This document shows positions 8,923 to 18,203 of a stretch of DNA of 64,000 nt, piece by piece (position 1 is the stretch's first letter; the number at the start of each line of letters is the position of its first letter). The DNA is taken from assembly GCF_030814475.1 (NCBI RefSeq), contig NZ_JAUSVF010000003.1:248001-312000 (forward strand), written 5' to 3'. The DNA is from Pararhizobium capsulatum DSM 1112 (GTDB lineage Bacteria > Pseudomonadota > Alphaproteobacteria > Rhizobiales > Rhizobiaceae). Below the pieces are notes generated by a model, which saw only the letters and a program-made list of their open reading frames with translations, did no database searches and was not told where the DNA came from. A program made the position numbers and the translations under genes.

Positions 8923-9138
8923 GTGAAACCTAATGTCAACGGATGGGAGGAGACTGTTTTCTTTTACAATCTTTCTCGTCGGACCATGACTATCGTTGTT
9001 GACGATATCGTCACGGTGTTAGGCCCCTTCAAAGATGAAGACGACGCATCCACCGCGGCCCTCAAGTTCTGTCTGGCACAGCAAGTGGTTCCTCAAGCGC
9101 ATTTATGGCTCAAGACATCACGGACGGTACTCCACTGA
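8923..9138 (+). CDS. Possible small protein, unknown
   Basis: A GTG-initiated ORF of 71 residues, or 50 from ATG 8986 (TIVVDDIVTVLGPFKDEDDA). It contains FCLAQQVVPQAHLWLKTSR. No family or convincing ribosome site was found. It is divergent from the RTX gene. It is kept because no other gene covers this stretch. Confidence 0.25.
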   Translation: MKPNVNGWEETVFFYNLSRRTMTIVVDDIVTVLGPFKDEDDASTAALKFCLAQQVVPQAHLWLKTSRTVLH

Positions 9139-9619
9139 GCGATCCCACATTCTAGGCACGTGGATTCTGGCGGTGGAGTTTCCAGGCCTGCACCTCCTCG
9201 GCGACCTTACTTCTTCTCTCTTAGCGTTTTCGGCCGCTCGACATCTATTTCGCAATGCTCCTAAACTGCGGCGGCCAGAATAACTGCTCGATTATGCGGC
9301 GACAAAACCCGCTCGAACCGAGCTTGTCAACGTCAGCTGAGGGCCGACTGCGGCCCCCACGCCCGTTCATCATCCCGGGGGAGAAGTCGCTCGCGCCTCG
9401 ACCATCATCGCTTCATTGATAAATTGGTATGGCGGAAAACGAAGCGCCTGCGTCATTAGATACCAGGTAACGGCTGTCAGTTCGGGTTTCGGACTGTTTG
9501 CGGCTTAACACCTTCCGCTACCCACTCCCCCCGCCCCAGCCGAGGCACGATTTTGTCGCTTGATCGCGGGGGGATATCGCCATACGAACTTACCAAAGGT
9601 ATTCGTTCGGAGGTCGGTA
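9139..9619. other. No gene recognised
   Basis: About 480 bp hold only short ORFs with no family resemblance. The last ~20 bp contain the GGAGGT ribosome site of the next gene. Confidence 0.5.
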
Positions 9620-10669
9620 ATGCGGTTTACGGAAAAGAGCCTCACCCTTGGCGTCGACAGCTTGAGCCTCTTTGAGTATCTCGGTCACTTCAAGTGGACC
9701 ACCAAAGCGATGGTGGATGTTGCCGCGCAGGCATCCGTCAGCCAGGACATACGGGTGGCTTTGGGACTGGTCGAAAACCTCTTTGTCGCAAAATTCTTCT
9801 CCTACGATCCAAAAGACGACTACGAACGAGAGGTCACGAAAGGCAACTCGGCGACATTTGAGCGTCCGCTCTATCTGACACGATCTTGCTACGAGTTCCT
9901 CGCCAACCCCTATCTCAAGGCCCAGAGTGAAAACCTTAGTGGCCCCGAGCGGGCGATCGATGGGGAGTTGGCCGATCGGTCGCTACCCGTCTTTGAGCAA
10001 ATCGTGATCGACCAGCCGTTTAACCTCAGCAATGCACGATGGTTGCAAGGTACGATCCAGACAAACGCCCATTTGAAAGGTCGGCTCGCCCCTGGCCTCA
10101 TACAACCTGCTGAGGTCATGGACAGCGACGAGGACGGCGAGTACGACGACGATCCTCACTATCGGTTCCTGGCGCTTCATCGCATCAAGGTAGTCGTCAA
10201 CGACGAAGGCCTTGTCAGGAATGTCGCGGCAGACAAGGACGATGCCCCACGCGACGCGGAGCGGGGTGCCAGCCGGTATGATGGTGTCAATCTGTTCGCT
10301 ATCTCCTATCAAAGCCGCTCCTATGATCATGATTGCCTGATCGAGGTCAGCCGATCCTTCGAAAGCGATGGTTCACTTTGGCGACTGAGCGTCGAAGTCA
10401 AATGCGACGCAGATATTCGCGAGTTCAGACCATCCGAGTGCACATTGCTTCAATCAACATTGACGACAGTCATAGGGGCCGATCTTATTCGGTTGGCCTA
10501 TTTGGCGGTCGAACTTGAAAATCCGCCTTCTATAGAATGCTCCATCCGATTTACCTCCGGAAGTCTCGGTGGGCTCAGGGAGTCCATGGACCGCCTGTCG
10601 AAATCTGACGGCTTCTGGAAGCCGATCCCGGAAGAGCAGCGCAATCTGTTCCACATTGCCGTAACCTAG
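9620..10669 (+). CDS. Unknown 349-residue cytoplasmic protein
   Basis: ATG 9620 is preceded by GGAGGT with good spacing, which makes it a better start than 9560. The protein is soluble, with no signal peptide or membrane segment. Features: an N-terminal segment FTEKSLTLGVDSLSLFEYLG, a helical region SQDIRVALGLVENLFVAKFF, an acidic linker DSDEDGEYDDDPH near residue 175, and a C-terminal part rich in beta strands (WRLSVEVKCDADIREFRPSE). No motif known to me is present. It is a single-gene unit between the RTX region and a methyltransferase relic. Codon use looks coding throughout. Confidence 0.65.
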   Translation: MRFTEKSLTLGVDSLSLFEYLGHFKWTTKAMVDVAAQASVSQDIRVALGLVENLFVAKFFSYDPKDDYEREVTKGNSATFERPLYLTRSCYEFLANPYLKAQSENLSGPERAIDGELADRSLPVFEQIVIDQPFNLSNARWLQGTIQTNAHLKGRLAPGLIQPAEVMDSDEDGEYDDDPHYRFLALHRIKVVVNDEGLVRNVAADKDDAPRDAERGASRYDGVNLFAISYQSRSYDHDCLIEVSRSFESDGSLWRLSVEVKCDADIREFRPSECTLLQSTLTTVIGADLIRLAYLAVELENPPSIECSIRFTSGSLGGLRESMDRLSKSDGFWKPIPEEQRNLFHIAVT

Positions 10670-10756
10670 CGGGCAATCCCCAGAGGCTTGTTTGTCCGAA
10701 GCGTAGCAAGCTGTTAGGGGACGCTCTGGAACTCGACGGCAATCTCTCAGGCCGAG

Positions 10757-10850
10757 GAGTGTGCACGCTGATTGAGCGGAAGCACCAGTTCCGTCCGAGT
10801 CTCGTTCTCGCGTCTCCGTCTTTCGCCTTTCGGATCATCAACCGGCAGCA
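10757..10850 (+). pseudogene. Relic of a methyltransferase 3' end
   Basis: This stretch is an imperfect copy of bases 3650-3745, the end of the truncated methyltransferase. Shared blocks include GAGTGT..CACGCTGATTG, CGTCCGAGTC and GTCTTTCGCCTT, and both run into ATCAACC/TTAACCAGCAG-like sequence. Several indels destroy the frame. It lies in the same orientation as the first copy, about 7.1 kb away. Confidence 0.5.
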
Positions 10851-10914
10851 TGAGCCTATGGGAGTTCTCTGTTGAATCTATCGGTAGAGTAGACGGTGAC
10901 TTTGTTTCTGAAGG

Positions 10915-11586
10915 CTATCGTTGGAAGGTGACGTGGATGGTGCCGCTCTCAGCCGTTTCGGCTTTAACTGAGTAGCCAGCTTCGAGGCCGCGCAGATCGT
11001 CCCACAGGCGGATGCCGCGCCCGAGCAAAATCGGCGTGATAGCAACATGAAGGCGATCGACAAGGCCGGCCTTGAGATAGTCGCGGACGACGGTAGGACC
11101 GCCGCCTATCCTCACATCCTTGCCATTTGCGACCCTTACCGCCTGCTGGAGCGCATCCACCGATGTGCTATTGAGGAAGTGGAAAGTGGTGCCACCGGCC
11201 ATCTCTATGGAGGGTCGTGGGTTGCGGGTGAGGACAAAGACCGGAACCTGGAAGGGCGGCTCGTCGCCCCACCAGCCACGCCAGTTCGGATCGTCGGGAA
11301 AGTTGTGGAGCCCGAACATTCCAGCGCCCATAATCTCGGCACCCACATTCTCGAAATATTCCGTCGCGTATTCGTCGTCCACACCTGTGGTCCCTGCTCC
11401 CGTGGTGTCCTTGAACACGCGCTCACGAAACGTTCGTGTTGCAACATATGCGCCGACGAGACGCGGCCAGTCCTCGCCGAACGGGGCTTCGAGCGTCTGG
11501 TCCGTCGTTGTCGCGAAACCATCTAGCGAGATCATGAGATCGACACGAACTACCACCGGGGTCCTCCTTGCGCGCGAATGCACCAT
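10915..11586 (-). CDS. RibD-C/dihydrofolate-reductase-like oxidoreductase
   Basis: The 223-residue protein has the fold signatures of the RibD C-terminal/DHFR-like family: VRVDLMISLDGFATTTD at the N-terminus, EIMGAGMFG, PVFVLTRNPRPSIEMAGGTT, and VRIGGGPTVVRDYLKAGLVD. It ends with the DRLHVAITPILLGRGIRLWD strand. These proteins bind NAD(P)H and reduce small substrates, but most members have no assigned reaction. The gene is divergent from the ArsR-SRPBCC pair and shares a control region with two palindromes; such trios are common in soil bacteria and probably act together. Confidence 0.85.
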   Translation of the reverse strand: MVHSRARRTPVVVRVDLMISLDGFATTTDQTLEAPFGEDWPRLVGAYVATRTFRERVFKDTTGAGTTGVDDEYATEYFENVGAEIMGAGMFGLHNFPDDPNWRGWWGDEPPFQVPVFVLTRNPRPSIEMAGGTTFHFLNSTSVDALQQAVRVANGKDVRIGGGPTVVRDYLKAGLVDRLHVAITPILLGRGIRLWDDLRGLEAGYSVKAETAESGTIHVTFQR

Positions 11587-11612
11587 AACCGCCCCAATGC
11601 CCGGGGCTAACC

Positions 11613-11664
11613 CTAAGGTAAGTGCCTTTATATTCGCAGTCCCATACTAAGGCAAGTGCCTTTT
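11613..11664. promoter_or_regulatory. Two palindromic operators, probably for ArsR
   Basis: Two copies of a site lie 34 bp apart: CTAAGGTAAGTGCCTTTA (11613-11630) and CTAAGGCAAGTGCCTTTT (11647-11664). The second contains a perfect dyad AAGGCA-AG-TGCCTT; the first has one mismatch. They sit between the divergent RibD-like and ArsR genes, about 40-90 bp before the ArsR start. Binding by the adjacent ArsR protein is inferred. Confidence 0.6.
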
Positions 11665-11704
11665 TTAGCCTTGACGGGAGCACCCGCCCACTTTACGGAC
11701 GCAC

Positions 11705-12061
11705 ATGCCTTACCATTCAAATCCGCTCGACCTCGCCTTTCACGCTCTCAGCGACCCGACCCGCCGCGCTGTGGTGTCGCGGCTCGTCGAGGGCGAGTTG
11801 CCCGTCAGCACCCTCGCCGAGCCTTTCGACATGGCCCTGCCCTCCTTCGCCCAGCATCTCAAGGTACTGGAAGATTGCGGGCTGATCGTCAGCCAGAAGC
11901 GCGGGCGCAGCCGATGGTGCCGGTTGGTGCAGGCGCGCTTCGATGAGGCGGCGGACTGGATGGAAGCAGAGCGCCGGCGCTGGGCCGAGCGGTTGGGTCG
12001 ACTGGAAACCTACCTGGACAAAACCGAAGAGGATGACGAAGGATATGGCAAACCTGTTTGA
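11705..12061 (+). CDS. ArsR-family winged-helix repressor
   Basis: 118 residues with the ArsR wHTH: LAFHALSDPTRRAVVSRLVE, LPVSTLAEPFDMALPSFAQH, LKVLEDCGLIVSQKRGRSRW. No metal-binding cysteine cluster (CxC) is seen, so it belongs to the non-metal group usually paired with SRPBCC genes. The C-terminus overlaps the start of the next gene, so the two are probably co-translated. It is expected to repress its own operon and perhaps the divergent RibD-like gene through the paired palindromes. Confidence 0.9.
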   Translation: MPYHSNPLDLAFHALSDPTRRAVVSRLVEGELPVSTLAEPFDMALPSFAQHLKVLEDCGLIVSQKRGRSRWCRLVQARFDEAADWMEAERRRWAERLGRLETYLDKTEEDDEGYGKPV

Positions 12062-12524
12062 GACATGGACGCTTGACCGCGAAATCGTGCTGGTGAAGCT
12101 GCTCAACCATCGACGCGAGAAGGTCTTTGCCGCCTGGATGGATCCCAAGGCACTTTCCGAATGGTACGGCCCGGCCGGCCTCAGTATCGAGACCCACGAA
12201 GCCGATATTCGCGAGGGCGGGGTCTGGCGGTTCGATATGGTGGGCATATTCGAGGGCCAGCAGCAGCGCTTTCCAAACCTCATGCGCTTTCTGCAGATCG
12301 TGCCGAACGAGAGGATCGTCATGGACTATGGCACGCGTGATCCTGACGATCCCGACCGTTTCCGCGTCACGGTGACCTTTGATGAACAGGCCGACGGCAA
12401 GACTGTGCTGACCATGCGCCAGCTCCACCCCAGCGCTAAGCGGCGTCAAGAGGTCATCGGCTTCGGTGCGGTCGAATACGGGCTGCAGACGCTGGATAGT
12501 CTTGCAGCCTGGCTGGACGGCTGA
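12045..12524 (+). CDS. SRPBCC (AHSA1-type) protein
   Basis: 159 residues from ATG 12045 (an ATG at 12033 is also possible), overlapping the ArsR gene by 17 nt. It carries the AHSA1/SRPBCC signature: VLVKLLNHRREKVFAAWMDP, ALSEWYGPAGLSIETHEADI, GGVWRFDMVG, and a C-terminal helix FGAVEYGLQTLDSLAAWLDG. The fold makes a hydrophobic pocket for small ligands. Paired with ArsR and a RibD-like reductase it probably belongs to a small stress- or xenobiotic-response unit. No enzymatic activity can be assigned. Confidence 0.88.
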   Translation: MANLFETWTLDREIVLVKLLNHRREKVFAAWMDPKALSEWYGPAGLSIETHEADIREGGVWRFDMVGIFEGQQQRFPNLMRFLQIVPNERIVMDYGTRDPDDPDRFRVTVTFDEQADGKTVLTMRQLHPSAKRRQEVIGFGAVEYGLQTLDSLAAWLDG

Positions 12525-12979
12525 GCAGTTGCCTATAGTGCCGTGCGCCTATGCATTCTCCGTGTTTCAAATCTCGCCGGTACTGGTATGGGCGTCCTTT
12601 AACTCCGATGCCGCCCCAAACAAAACGGTTACGTCTACCGTGGCCCTGGTTGTTGGAGACGGCAACCTCGCGGGTGCCGGAGTTCATCGGTCATTGATGT
12701 TCGGCATGATGTGAAACTCGTTCCGAAGAGCTGAGCCGATAATTACATCGCGGCTTCCAATCGGCATCGCCGATGGCAGCCTCGGGCCGACAGGTGACAA
12801 ACTATGATATTTTTGGACTGCCCATTTCGGGCGAAGAGGCGGGAGGTGTGGCGGAGACTTGGCCATGGACACTGCTATTATTCGTACTCGCCCAGCCACG
12901 GGCATGGGCGAGGGCCTCTACAAGCAGCTTGATTTATCAAACCGTGGCCGGTTGTGTCCTGCTTGTATAGGCTCTGAGT
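12525..12979. other. No intact gene; probable relic upstream of a truncated permease
   Basis: 455 bp with several short ORFs and in-frame stops. It may contain decayed remains of the missing first half of the permease, but no motif could be recognised. Confidence 0.35.
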
Positions 12980-14227
12980 TTGGCTATCACGGGCTCCGGA
13001 CTTGTTGCGGGCTTCGGTACGCTCGGATGCCTTTTGCTTGGCTCGGCTCTGTTGTTGCCGGGGCTGCTTGCCATAAGCTTAGCCTTGACCGAGCGGATGT
13101 CCCGAGCGGCGCTCACCCAGTGGTTCTGGGCCGACACGCGCCTACAGGTTCCCGGCCTGTCGCTTGCACTGATGGCACTGCTTCTCGCGCTATCGGCGAA
13201 TATCGGCGTCGACACCATGGTTTCAAGCTTCCGGCTCACCTTCCTCGGCTGGCTGGACCAACGCCTGGCAGCAGAACTCTGCGTTACCGCCAAGGATGAG
13301 GACGAGGCCAAGCGACTTCGAGAATGGCTTCCCCGATATTCAATGGCAGTTCTGCCGATCTGGAGTGTCGAAGGAAATGTTCTGGGTCAGCATCTTCAAA
13401 TCTTTGGAGTAGCTAACGATCCGACCTATCGAGACCACTGGCCGTTCATCGTTGCGGATCGCGAAGCATGGGACGAGGTTGCTTCGGGGGAAGGTGCTCT
13501 GATCAATGAGCAGATGTGGAGACGTGGCGCTGCTTCGCTGGGGAAGACCATCCGAATGCCCGGCGACTGGGACGCCACCGTCGCTGGTGTCTACTCAGAC
13601 TACGGCAATCCCAAAGGGCAGGTGATCATCGGCATAGCCTCTCTGGTGACGCACTACCCTGATGTCTCGAAGCTTCGTTACGGGATACGCGTCCCACCCG
13701 AGCAGGCTTCAAGCCTCAGCCAGCGGCTCGTCACGGAATTTGGTCTGGCGGAAACGGCTATCATCGACCAAGCTTCCCTCAAACGACAATCGAGAGCCGT
13801 CTTCGAGCAAACCTTCACCGCAACCGGAGCCCTCAACGTCTTGACGTTGGCCATCGCAGGCTTCGCGATGTTCTCAAGTCTGCTGACGCTTTCAGGTATT
13901 CGCCTTCCACAACTCGCACCACTCAGGGCAATGGGAGTCAGACGGCGCGATCTCGCACTCTACGAAGTTGTCCGCACATTGGCACTGTGGCTCGCCACCT
14001 TTGTCGCGGCCATTCCTGTCGGACTCGGCCTGGCCTGGGTATTGCTGGCGATTGTCAATGTCGAGGCATTCGGTTGGCGGCTGCCAATGACTGTGTTTCC
14101 GTTAGACTGGCTGTGGTTGGGGGCGGTAGCTCTTCTGGCGGCGATTCTGTCGGTTCTCATACCGGTCCGGCGTCTGGCAACCATCAACCCAGCCGACTTG
14201 CTGAGGATTTTTGCCGATGAACGCTAA
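12980..14227 (+). pseudogene. AttG-like FtsX-type ABC permease, C-terminal half
   Basis: The frame begins directly after a stop, at a TTG, and encodes 415 residues. Two hydrophobic segments at the start (about residues 10-75) precede a soluble domain (residues 95-280). Three FtsX-type membrane segments follow, with RLPQLAPLRAMGVRRRDLAL in the cytoplasmic loop and PVRRLATINPADLLRIFADE at the end. Full-length AttF/AttG-type permeases are about 800 residues with a duplicated architecture, so the first half is missing, and no ATPase gene is present. The stop overlaps the AttH-like gene, as in att operons. It is probably non-functional unless a partner is encoded elsewhere. Confidence 0.6.
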
Positions 14228-15271
14228 AACACTGCTGGTCGCTTTAATTGCCCTATCGATGACGGTGTCAACCGGGCATAGCCAGTCTCAAGGGTTTGCC
14301 GGGCTTGGCTCGGATGCCAAAGGCTTTGCGATGCCCGAGCGAGGCCACCCCTTAGCATTCCCATCCGATCACGGCGCTCATTCGGATTACCGTATCGAAT
14401 GGTGGTATGTGACAGCCAACCTGCAAGGCGAGGACGGTAAGCGGTACGGGGCACAGTGGACGCTGTTCCGGTCAGCTCTGGGTCCTGGTGTTGCTCAAGG
14501 TTTCGCGGACCCGAAGATTTGGCTCGGCCACGCCGCCATAACCACAGAAAACCACCAGTATGTCGCAGAGCGTCTGGCCACAGGAGGCGTCGGGCAGGCA
14601 AATGTCACGACCGAACCGTTCGACGGACGATGAAGAGCATCGCACGTGCAGGGGCCGACGAACTCGATGAACTCCTTCTGACCGCGAACGGGCAAGATTT
14701 CGGCTACAGCTTGAACTTGAGGTCGACTGGCCCAGTGGTGCTTCAAGGAGATCGCGGGTTCTCCGTGAAATCCTCGAGCGGGCAAGCCTCCTACTACTAT
14801 TCGCAACCCTTCTACCAGGTGAAGGGCGCGATCAAGGTAGCGGGAGCTAATGTCGCAGTGAGCGGGCAAGCCTGGCTCGACAGAGAGTGGTCTTCCCAGC
14901 CACTCGCCGCCAATCAGACGGGCTGGGACTGGTTTTCGCTGCACTTCGATACGGGCGAAAAACTGATGGCATTCAGGCTGCGCGATGACAAAGAGGGTTT
15001 CATCTCGGCGAACTGGATTGCGGCTGATGGCAAGTCGACGCTGTTGTCGAAGGAGGACATTCATCTGGAACCTGTACGACAAGCCAAGGTCGACGGGCGA
15101 GACATGCCGGTGGCTTGGCGTATCCAGATTCCGGGAAGGTCACTGGACATCACAACCCGACCGTTGTTCGATCAGGCTTGGATGAGCACCAGCACGCCGT
15201 ATTGGGAAGGGCCGATTGCGTTCCAAGGCTGCGTGTCAGGCGTCGGTTACCTGGAAATGACCGGGAATTAA
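14217..15271 (+). pseudogene. AttH-family (lipocalin-like/CrtC) protein, frameshifted
   Basis: ATG 14217 overlaps the permease stop. A Sec signal peptide is visible (TLLVALIALSMTVSTGHSQS). Then comes the AttH hallmark HPLAFPSDHGAHSDYRIEWW, followed by YGAQWTLFRSAL. The first frame ends at 14633 after NVTTEPFDGR. The rest, MKSIARAGADELDELLLTAN onward, with SGQAWLDREWSSQP and the terminal GVGYLEMTGN, continues in another frame. A short deletion near 14622-14632 probably removed a few codons and shifted the frame. AttH proteins are secreted lipocalin-like partners of the AttEFG transporter. Confidence 0.72.
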
Positions 15272-15443
15272 GTCGGGCGCTGGGTTGGCAGGTTCCAGAC
15301 CGGGATCGCGTTTCAGGGGGGTGGGATACCGGCTTCGTTTTTGAATTGGGCCATTGTCGCCCCGATGAAGCCACCTGGCTCGCGTACTACCTGCGATTAA
15401 AAGTGATGTGATCCCCTTTTGGCGCAAACCTGCGGTTTTCCCG

Positions 15444-15800
15444 TTACGGTTTACGCCCTCGGCCCCGACCCGACGACTGTCGTGATTCCTTCGCCGAATC
15501 CGAAAAACCTGGAGGTTTGCTTTTTACCCAGGCAACGAATGTCTGCACCGCAGGGTCTTCAAGGATGGCCTCGATCGTGGAGTACTTCTTGGCGAGTTGG
15601 GCATCAGTAAAAATCGCATGTATCTGGTTGTGGCAGATACGGTGCATGCAAACGGTTTTCTTGCCACCTTTGCTCTTGGGGACGAGATGATGCTCGTCTT
15701 TCTGATCATCCGGGATCACGCGCTCGCACATCGGACAAAGCACTGGCTCTGGCACCGCCACGTCCCATGAAGCCATTTCATCTCTGTTCTTGCGGCCCAT
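15444..15800 (-). CDS. HNH endonuclease
   Basis: 118 residues from ATG 15800. It has paired cysteines CPMC at about residue 22, then DEHHLVPKSKGGKKT and MHRICHNQIHAIFT, which together form a beta-beta-alpha-metal HNH nuclease core with the catalytic His in HHLVP and the HNxxH metal site. The C-terminus is basic (SGRGRGRKP). Stand-alone HNH proteins of this size are common in rhizobia; the biological target is unknown. It is encoded alone, between the AttH relic and the AraC relic. Confidence 0.82.
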   Translation of the reverse strand: MGRKNRDEMASWDVAVPEPVLCPMCERVIPDDQKDEHHLVPKSKGGKKTVCMHRICHNQIHAIFTDAQLAKKYSTIEAILEDPAVQTFVAWVKSKPPGFSDSAKESRQSSGRGRGRKP

Positions 15801-16018
15801 CGATTCATCATTCTAAGCGCTACCGGCCTTACGTCCATTTTGCTTGGATCGATACAGGCCCTTGTACCCCGCAGATATCGCTTCTCTTCAGGCGGAGCAA
15901 TGCTGTTCTAAAGCCGTGGCATGATCCGATATTGTCGCCGAAGATGAATAAGCGAGGCGATCGCGTTTCTGCGCGACGACGGCCATCGGCCCTAAACCGA
16001 GAACACGGGCGACCACAG

Positions 16019-16881
16019 TCACATTCGAAACGACGCCCTGTACTCGCGCGGGGTCATGCCCCGAATGGAGCGGAACTGGCGATTGAAGTTGGCGAGACTG
16101 TCGTAGCCGACATCCGCGGCGATGTGGGCGATCGGTTGGGTGCTCCCGGACAGCTTGGCGCAGGCGTCGCCGATCCGAAGCGCGGTCACATAGGCTGACA
16201 CGGTCGTGTTGGTGTGTTTGGTGAACATGCGGTGCAATCCGGATTCGCTCAACGCGGCGAGCTCGGCGAGGTTGTTCATGCGGACCGGACGCACATAGTT
16301 CTGGTGCAGATGCTGAAGCACCCGGTCGACACGCGATCGGCTCTTCGTCGTGAGTGGCGGGGCTGCTGACGCGAGCTGCTGGATATCTTTCCATCTTGCC
16401 AGATCGAGCAGGATTTCCAGGGCGGACAGCAGGAGGCCACTCGGCTTCGACTCCAGCGTCCGTTTGAAACGTTTGGCAATGGAGTACCCAGCATCGGTGC
16501 CGACGACAGGCCCGTTGCCGCCCGGGCGAAGAGTGTGCGGACCGGGGAGAGTTCCACCGCGCTGCCGACGAAGGTGTCGATCCATTCCTGTCGGAACCAG
16601 AGCACCAGGGCGACGTGAGGCTGGTCCTCCTTGATCTTCGACCTGGACGACCAGGTGTGCGGGAGATTGGGGCCGACAAGCACCAGGTCGCCATCGTCAT
16701 ATTCGCCGACATGATCTCCAATGAACCGCTGTCCTCGAGAGTTCAGCGTGAGTGTCAGCTCGTATTCGGGATGATGATGCCATTCGAAGGGAATGGCGGC
16801 GTCGAGGCGGCGATCCAGGGTCACCAGAGACGAGTCCGGCGATGTCGGCAGTTTCTCCAGATACGGTCTCGACACGCACAT
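16019..16881 (-). pseudogene. AraC-family regulator with a frameshift
   Basis: The first frame (start 16881) carries a cupin-like sensor domain with FEWHHHPEYELTLTLNSRGQ, GDHVGEYDDGDLVLVGPNLP and HTW. Near 16490-16500 the homology moves to another frame, which holds SIAKRFKRTLESKPSGLLL and the AraC DNA-binding domain: two helix-turn-helix units, MNNLAELAALSESGLHRMFT and IAHIAADVGYDSLANFNRQF, ending MTPREYRASF. A single-base indel explains the break. It is divergent from the phytanoyl-CoA-dioxygenase-like gene, which it presumably once controlled. A sequencing error cannot be excluded. Confidence 0.75.
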
Positions 16882-17002
16882 GTTTCTCCATGAAGGCCAG
16901 AATAGTACCAGTATTTGCCGGGACTCGACAACATGGAGGTCGGGAGATTGCTACGGTCAGTCCATTACCTGATGACCAGGAAGACTTAGATGGGAGAATA
17001 TC

Positions 17003-17941
17003 ATGCAAGCAGCACAGACCATGGCGCGCGACAGCCATCCCACCACCACAGCCGCGATCCAGCTCAAGGATATCGTCAAGAAGCTCCCGCTCCGGGTTCT
17101 CTCAAAGGAGGATTGGCAGCACTGGATCACCAAGGGATATGTCATTGTCCGTCAGGCGGTGCCTGCGGCAAATGTGGAGCGCCTTGTCGAGCTGCTCTGG
17201 CGATTTGACGAGAAGGACCCGAACGATCAGTCAACCTGGTACGCGCCGCAGCGCCGCGAGCACAAAATGAAGGAATTGAACAACACCGGGATGCTGGAAA
17301 TCTACAACCACCAGTATCTCTGGGACAATCGAATGGAAGGCCGCATCTACGATGCATTCGTCGACATCTGGGATCGCGAGGAACTCTGGGTCACCATCGA
17401 CCGTGCCAATCTCAACCCGCCCAAGAAGGTGAAGGGCACTCCGAACGGATTCATCTATTGGGACGTCGATACCTCGATCCGGCCGCTGCCTATCGGCGTC
17501 CAGGGCGTGCTGAGCCTCAAGAAACAAGACGGCAATGTAGGAGGCTTTCAGTGCGTGCCGAGTCTCTTCGAGCATTTCGAGAAATGGGAGAGGACCCAGC
17601 CTGAAGATCGCGACCCGATGCACCCCGACATGGCGGGCCAGAGCACTGTCAACATCGACATGGAGCCCGGTGACCTGATGATCTTTAACTCATTGCTCGC
17701 CCATGGCGTCAGGCCGAACCATTCCGACGACAGGGTCCGAATGGCCCAATATGTCTCCATGCATCCGGCGGAGTTCGACAATGAAGCGGAACGCCAGGAG
17801 CGCATTCGGCTTTGGCGTGAACTCGATTATCCACAACGTGATGCCTTTCCCGGCGATCCGCGGGAATGGGAGAAGAAGAATACCTCCACCGCCAAACTCA
17901 CCGACCTCGGTGAAAGGCTCCTCGGCCTGAAACCTTGGTGA
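17003..17941 (+). CDS. Phytanoyl-CoA dioxygenase-family protein
   Basis: 312 residues; ATG 17003 has GGGAG about 8 nt upstream. It belongs to the PhyH group of Fe(II)/2-oxoglutarate oxygenases: ITKGYVIVRQAVPAANVERL near the start, the double-stranded beta-helix core, GVQGVLSLKKQDGNVGGFQC, and the distal site LLAHGVRPNHSDDRVRMAQY with His and the 2-oxoglutarate-binding Arg. The proximal HxD metal site reads YWD (GFIYWDVD) instead of HWD, so a metal ligand may be lost or supplied differently. The neighbouring divergent AraC gene is frameshifted. The substrate is unknown; many relatives hydroxylate small secondary metabolites. Confidence 0.82.
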   Translation: MQAAQTMARDSHPTTTAAIQLKDIVKKLPLRVLSKEDWQHWITKGYVIVRQAVPAANVERLVELLWRFDEKDPNDQSTWYAPQRREHKMKELNNTGMLEIYNHQYLWDNRMEGRIYDAFVDIWDREELWVTIDRANLNPPKKVKGTPNGFIYWDVDTSIRPLPIGVQGVLSLKKQDGNVGGFQCVPSLFEHFEKWERTQPEDRDPMHPDMAGQSTVNIDMEPGDLMIFNSLLAHGVRPNHSDDRVRMAQYVSMHPAEFDNEAERQERIRLWRELDYPQRDAFPGDPREWEKKNTSTAKLTDLGERLLGLKPW

Positions 17942-18203
17942 AATTAACCGACAGCCAGTCTCCCGGAGCCGATCGCGAGCGATGCGGTCGGCTTTTCCAT
18001 CGGCGGTTCGGCGAAGGGGCGGATGTCTGGGGCATGGGTCAATTCGTGTTTGAAAGTGGCATCTTGAGCTATCTGGTCAGGGCCGACATTGCCATGTTGC
18101 TCGGCAACAAAGAAGTCACTGGCGGCCGCAAATCCCCAAGCGAGCGCCACCGGCATCAACGTTTAGAAGGGGTTTGCTGTATGCGCCCAACGGTCGACAC
18201 TGC

